DNA of 18,277 bases. Origin: Planctomycetota bacterium (GTDB lineage: Bacteria > Planctomycetota > UBA8742 > SKZP01 > JAIOTL01). The translations under genes and the position numbers were made by a program. The DNA is taken from assembly GCA_021106775.1 (NCBI GenBank), contig JAIOTL010000299.1, positions 1 to 18,277 of the forward strand, written 5' to 3'. Shown here piece by piece: positions 15,771 to 18,277 of the stretch (its first letter is position 1; every line of letters starts with the position of its first letter). Under the pieces are notes generated by a model. The model searched no databases. It was not told where the DNA came from and worked only from the letters and a program-made list of their open reading frames with translations.

Positions 15771-17615
15771 ATGTTGTATTTAAAAGCAGAATCCGGTCCT
15801 GATGCCGGCATAATCTGTGAGATTAAGAATGATACTCCCTTGGTTATTGGACGTAGTGAGGAAGCGGATTTACGCATTCTTGACGAGCGCGCATCTCGTA
15901 TGCATTGCAGTCTTACTCTCAACAAGAACAAAATAGGATTGAAGGATTTGGGTTCACGAAACGGCACGTTTTTCAACAATAAGAGAATAAAGGAAATTAT
16001 GCTGAAAACCGGTGACAGATTCCAAGCTGGTAACACTGTTTTTCAGATATCTAAAAATTCGGAACTCATCGGCGAAACGGTAATCTCGGACCACAAACCT
16101 TTTAAGGTTGAAGAAGAAGTCGATGTTACAAGGATTCATGAGATTACCCAGACAATGTTTCATGGTAAACTCGCAAATCAGCTGTTTAGGCTGCAAAGCT
16201 CGCTGCAACTCGCTAACAACCTTAATGACCTTCTCAATTTCGGGTTTTCTTTCATAAGTCGTAATTTTACATTTGACTTAGCTGCGTTACTCATCTGCGA
16301 TGAAACTTCGAGTCCGCGAGTTTTGAAGCTTATCCCCGAACATATTTTAAATTTCGAAATATCAACTGAAATCTGGAAAAAGTGTATTAAAAACGGCGAA
16401 GCGTTGCTTTTGTCGGCTGACACAGAGAGAAAAATCATAAAACGCGATGTAAATTGTGCGATTTGCGTACCATTGCGCGTTGATGATAAAAGATTCGGCA
16501 CATTGTATTTTGAGCTTAAGGAAGGATATTATAAAAAGAATGAATTCAATTTCGCTCTAAGCTGTGCCGAAATTTTTTCACCAATCCTTAACCGGCTTCT
16601 TGAGCTTGAAGAGCTAAAAAAACCTAAAAGTAAACAGAGATTCAATGTTGAGATAATCGGCAGCTCGGAAGTTTTCAACCAAAATCTTGAATTAATAGAA
16701 AAAGTCGCACCAACGGATGTTCCTGTTTTAATTATGGGTGCAACTGGTACTGGCAAGGAGCTTTTTGCAAAAGCGGTTTATAATTTGTCATTGTGTTCGG
16801 GAGATTTTGTCGCACTAAACTGTGCAGCGATACCCAAAGATATGATTGAAGCGGAGCTTTTCGGATTTGAGGAAGGTGCTTTTACCGGTGCATCAAGAGC
16901 GCGTAAGGGTAAGATTGAACTTGCGAACAACGGCGTACTTTTTCTCGATGAAATCAGTGAGATGCCATATGAATTACAGGCTATCCTCCTTCGAGTACTT
17001 CAAGACCACGAATTTTATCCGCTTGGTGCCGAAAAACCGAGTTATTCCAATTTTAGACTGATTTCCGCCACAAACCGCGACCTGAATAAACTTGTTTCAG
17101 ATGGGAAATTCCGCGAAGACCTGCTTTTCAGAATTCGAGTGTTCACTTTTGAATTACCTCTGTTGTCAGCAAGAAAATCGGATATTGTTGAATTGGCGCA
17201 GTATTTCTGCGAAAAAATCAGCAGACGACTCGGGAAAAACCTTTCATGCTGTTCCAATGACGTTTTAGAAGCATTCAAAAAATATCATTGGCATGGAAAC
17301 GTCCGTGAGCTCGAAAATGTGATTGAGCGTGCTGTTGTCCTTGCTGAGGGTGATAAAATCGAAATAAAGGATTTGCCTCACGAGATTTCAGATGCAAAAT
17401 CAAAGAAAAAAGCAGGTGGAGATTCGTTTTTTAGTAATAATGACGAAGCAATAACGCTTGAAGAAGCGGAACGACGCGCAATTGTTCGGGCGTTAAGAGT
17501 TACCGGGGGAAAAAAGGGTGAGACTGCGAAATTACTTGGTTGCAGCTGGCCAACTCTGAATAAGAAAATCAAAGAACTCAAAATTGACATCAAAGTTGAA
17601 AACTCCGATAAATAA
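15771..17615 (+). CDS. Sigma-54-dependent transcriptional activator, FHA-GAF-AAA+-Fis
   Basis: This enhancer-binding protein uses ATP hydrolysis to open sigma-54 promoters. From the ATG at 15771 it has 614 residues. An FHA phosphothreonine-binding domain comes first (GRSEEADL 27-34, SRMHC 42-46, GSRNGT 61-66), then a GAF-like domain (about 150-275). The AAA+ domain has Walker A GATGTGKE (323-330), the sigma-54 contact loop GAFTGA (369-374), Walker B GVLFLDE (388-394), arginine-containing FREDLLFRIRVF and sensor II WHGNVRELENVIERA. A Fis-type helix-turn-helix follows (about 574-602). The GAFTGA loop is intact, so true sigma-54 activation is expected. Input probably comes from Ser/Thr kinase signalling through FHA and a small ligand or redox cue through GAF; no kinase is adjacent. 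The start is uncertain: the frame extends upstream to GTG 15678 and ATG 15702, but neither has an SD. The ATG at 15771 begins right at the FHA domain and has GAGAAG nearby. Confidence 0.88.
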   Translation: MLYLKAESGPDAGIICEIKNDTPLVIGRSEEADLRILDERASRMHCSLTLNKNKIGLKDLGSRNGTFFNNKRIKEIMLKTGDRFQAGNTVFQISKNSELIGETVISDHKPFKVEEEVDVTRIHEITQTMFHGKLANQLFRLQSSLQLANNLNDLLNFGFSFISRNFTFDLAALLICDETSSPRVLKLIPEHILNFEISTEIWKKCIKNGEALLLSADTERKIIKRDVNCAICVPLRVDDKRFGTLYFELKEGYYKKNEFNFALSCAEIFSPILNRLLELEELKKPKSKQRFNVEIIGSSEVFNQNLELIEKVAPTDVPVLIMGATGTGKELFAKAVYNLSLCSGDFVALNCAAIPKDMIEAELFGFEEGAFTGASRARKGKIELANNGVLFLDEISEMPYELQAILLRVLQDHEFYPLGAEKPSYSNFRLISATNRDLNKLVSDGKFREDLLFRIRVFTFELPLLSARKSDIVELAQYFCEKISRRLGKNLSCCSNDVLEAFKKYHWHGNVRELENVIERAVVLAEGDKIEIKDLPHEISDAKSKKKAGGDSFFSNNDEAITLEEAERRAIVRALRVTGGKKGETAKLLGCSWPTLNKKIKELKIDIKVENSDK

Positions 17616-17673
17616 CTGATTTCTGCGGGATATTGGTATCGAAAAGAGTATAATAAATTGTGAGTTCAATTGT

Positions 17674-17680
17674 AGGAGGA
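17674..17680 (+). promoter_or_regulatory. Strong ribosome binding site of the last gene
   Basis: AGGAGGA lies 3 bases before the ATG at 17684, or 5 bases counted from the AGGAG core. It is the best SD match in the window and fixes the start of the partial gene that follows. TATAAT at 17649-17654 is a perfect -10 hexamer in the same spacer, but it has no good -35 partner. Confidence 0.6.
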
Positions 17681-17683
17681 AAC

Positions 17684-18277
17684 ATGCCAATTATTAGAAT
17701 CGGTAATTTTGATGATTTTTCTGCAACTTTTACAGGTTTGATGCCGCAGATGGATGAAGTGAAACTTTCTGCCCAGCCTGAACAGCCAGAAGTGCCGAAA
17801 AAACAAAGTCCCACGGAAATGTTCAGACAGATTAACGCAGTTATGGAAGCCAATAAAAACATTAAGCAGAATCCCGTACAGTTTGATAAATCCGAAGGCA
17901 AACGTGGTATTGCACTAAAATCGCTGAAACTGCTCAAGGGTTTCGAAGGTTTCATCGAAAACGCATACAACGCAAATAACGAGCTGTATCTGCTGTCATG
18001 GGCATGGGATTTCAGCGGACAACCACCGTATTATTATCCTGAAGTGCAGGAACATTACGATAAATGCATCATTCAGATGGCTGCTGGCGATACGCGGGAA
18101 TTCTTAGGCTCTGGGCTTGTCCTGTTTCCGTCTCGTCAGGTTACCGCCGGCATCGCTTTGCGCATTATGATCTGGGAATCTGACCAGGGTGTTCGAAATT
18201 TCGGTTATACCATGAAAAAAGTAACAAAAGCGATTGAGAAAAGCAGTTTGAACAAGGTTCTTTCAACTATCGGCAAA
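17684..18277 (+). CDS. Unrecognised protein, 3' end beyond the window
   Basis: The frame is open from the ATG to the last base (198 codons) with a strong SD. I do not recognise the family. Residues 1-70 look like a variable, partly disordered lead: MPIIRIGNFDDFSATFTGLM, then a Glu/Pro/Gln-rich stretch (AQPEQPEVPKKQ), then a polar helix. From about residue 76 (KSLKLLKGFEGFIENAY) it appears to become a folded beta-rich domain. Notable segments are ELYLLSWAWDFSG followed by PPYYYP, GSGLVLFPSRQVTAGIALRIMIWESDQGVRNFG and a basic helix (MKKVTKAIEKSS). There is no signal peptide or membrane segment in this part. The gene follows the sigma-54 activator by 68 bases on the same strand, so it could be co-transcribed or a target. 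The codon pattern resembles its neighbours. No function is proposed. Confidence 0.8.
   Translation, partial: MPIIRIGNFDDFSATFTGLMPQMDEVKLSAQPEQPEVPKKQSPTEMFRQINAVMEANKNIKQNPVQFDKSEGKRGIALKSLKLLKGFEGFIENAYNANNELYLLSWAWDFSGQPPYYYPEVQEHYDKCIIQMAAGDTREFLGSGLVLFPSRQVTAGIALRIMIWESDQGVRNFGYTMKKVTKAIEKSSLNKVLSTIGK

Noticed and set aside
17649..17654. TATAAT as a full promoter of the last gene
   Set aside because: It is a perfect -10 hexamer, but no acceptable -35 or extended -10 element lies at a proper distance.
17590..17970. Minus-strand open frame opposite the last gene
   Set aside because: It overlaps the end of the sigma-54 activator and the well-supported plus-strand gene, and its composition is that of an antisense shadow.
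1..18277. Defence system, prophage, toxin-antitoxin pair or secondary-metabolite cluster
   Set aside because: All recognised genes are housekeeping, regulatory or exported repeat proteins, and no hallmark gene of such systems is present.

Overview
The window is about 18.3 kb of AT-rich chromosomal DNA from a bacterium, probably Gram-negative. It carries two lipoprotein-type signal peptides, a sigma-54 activator with an intact GAFTGA loop, a HEAT-repeat lipoprotein, a CARDB-repeat lipoprotein and a YdjY-domain protein. YdjY domains, FHA-GAF sigma-54 activators and HEAT or CARDB exported proteins occurring together suggest the Planctomycetota or a related deep lineage. That assignment is an inference from protein families; there is no rRNA or other decisive marker here.

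Layout. Positions 1-588 (+) hold the C-terminal part of a PHP-domain phosphoesterase, which converges on a minus-strand housekeeping operon, alaS-rpmF-plsX-fabH (5839 down to 649). The two are separated by a hairpin that can serve as a two-way terminator. A 306-base divergent spacer follows. Next is a large plus-strand membrane-anchored protein (6146-8779) that appears to contain two diverged copies of the YdjY domain. It converges, with a 7-base gap, on a minus-strand series of separately spaced genes: a YjbQ/UPF0047 protein, a HEAT-repeat lipoprotein with a TTG start, the NADH-sensing repressor rex, and a five-repeat CARDB lipoprotein. rlmN (+) is divergent from the CARDB gene. Its downstream spacer (15096-15304) is packed with dispersed-repeat-like segments and hairpins. 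A small FtsB/DivIC-like division protein (-) is divergent from an FHA-GAF-AAA+-Fis sigma-54 activator (+). The window ends inside an unrecognised plus-strand gene with a strong ribosome binding site.

How the genes fit together. The alaS-rpmF-plsX-fabH block links translation (alanyl-tRNA synthesis, ribosomal protein L32) with the entry steps of fatty acid and phospholipid synthesis. The rest are single genes rather than a pathway: two regulators (Rex and the sigma-54 activator), rRNA modification (RlmN), cell division, and exported or anchored repeat proteins of unknown role.

I saw no CRISPR array, transposase, phage gene, toxin-antitoxin pair, defence island, tRNA or rRNA. The most interesting items are the duplicated YdjY-like architecture, the repeat-packed spacer after rlmN, the orphan FHA-GAF activator next to an unknown gene, and a YjbQ protein with substitutions at normally conserved positions.
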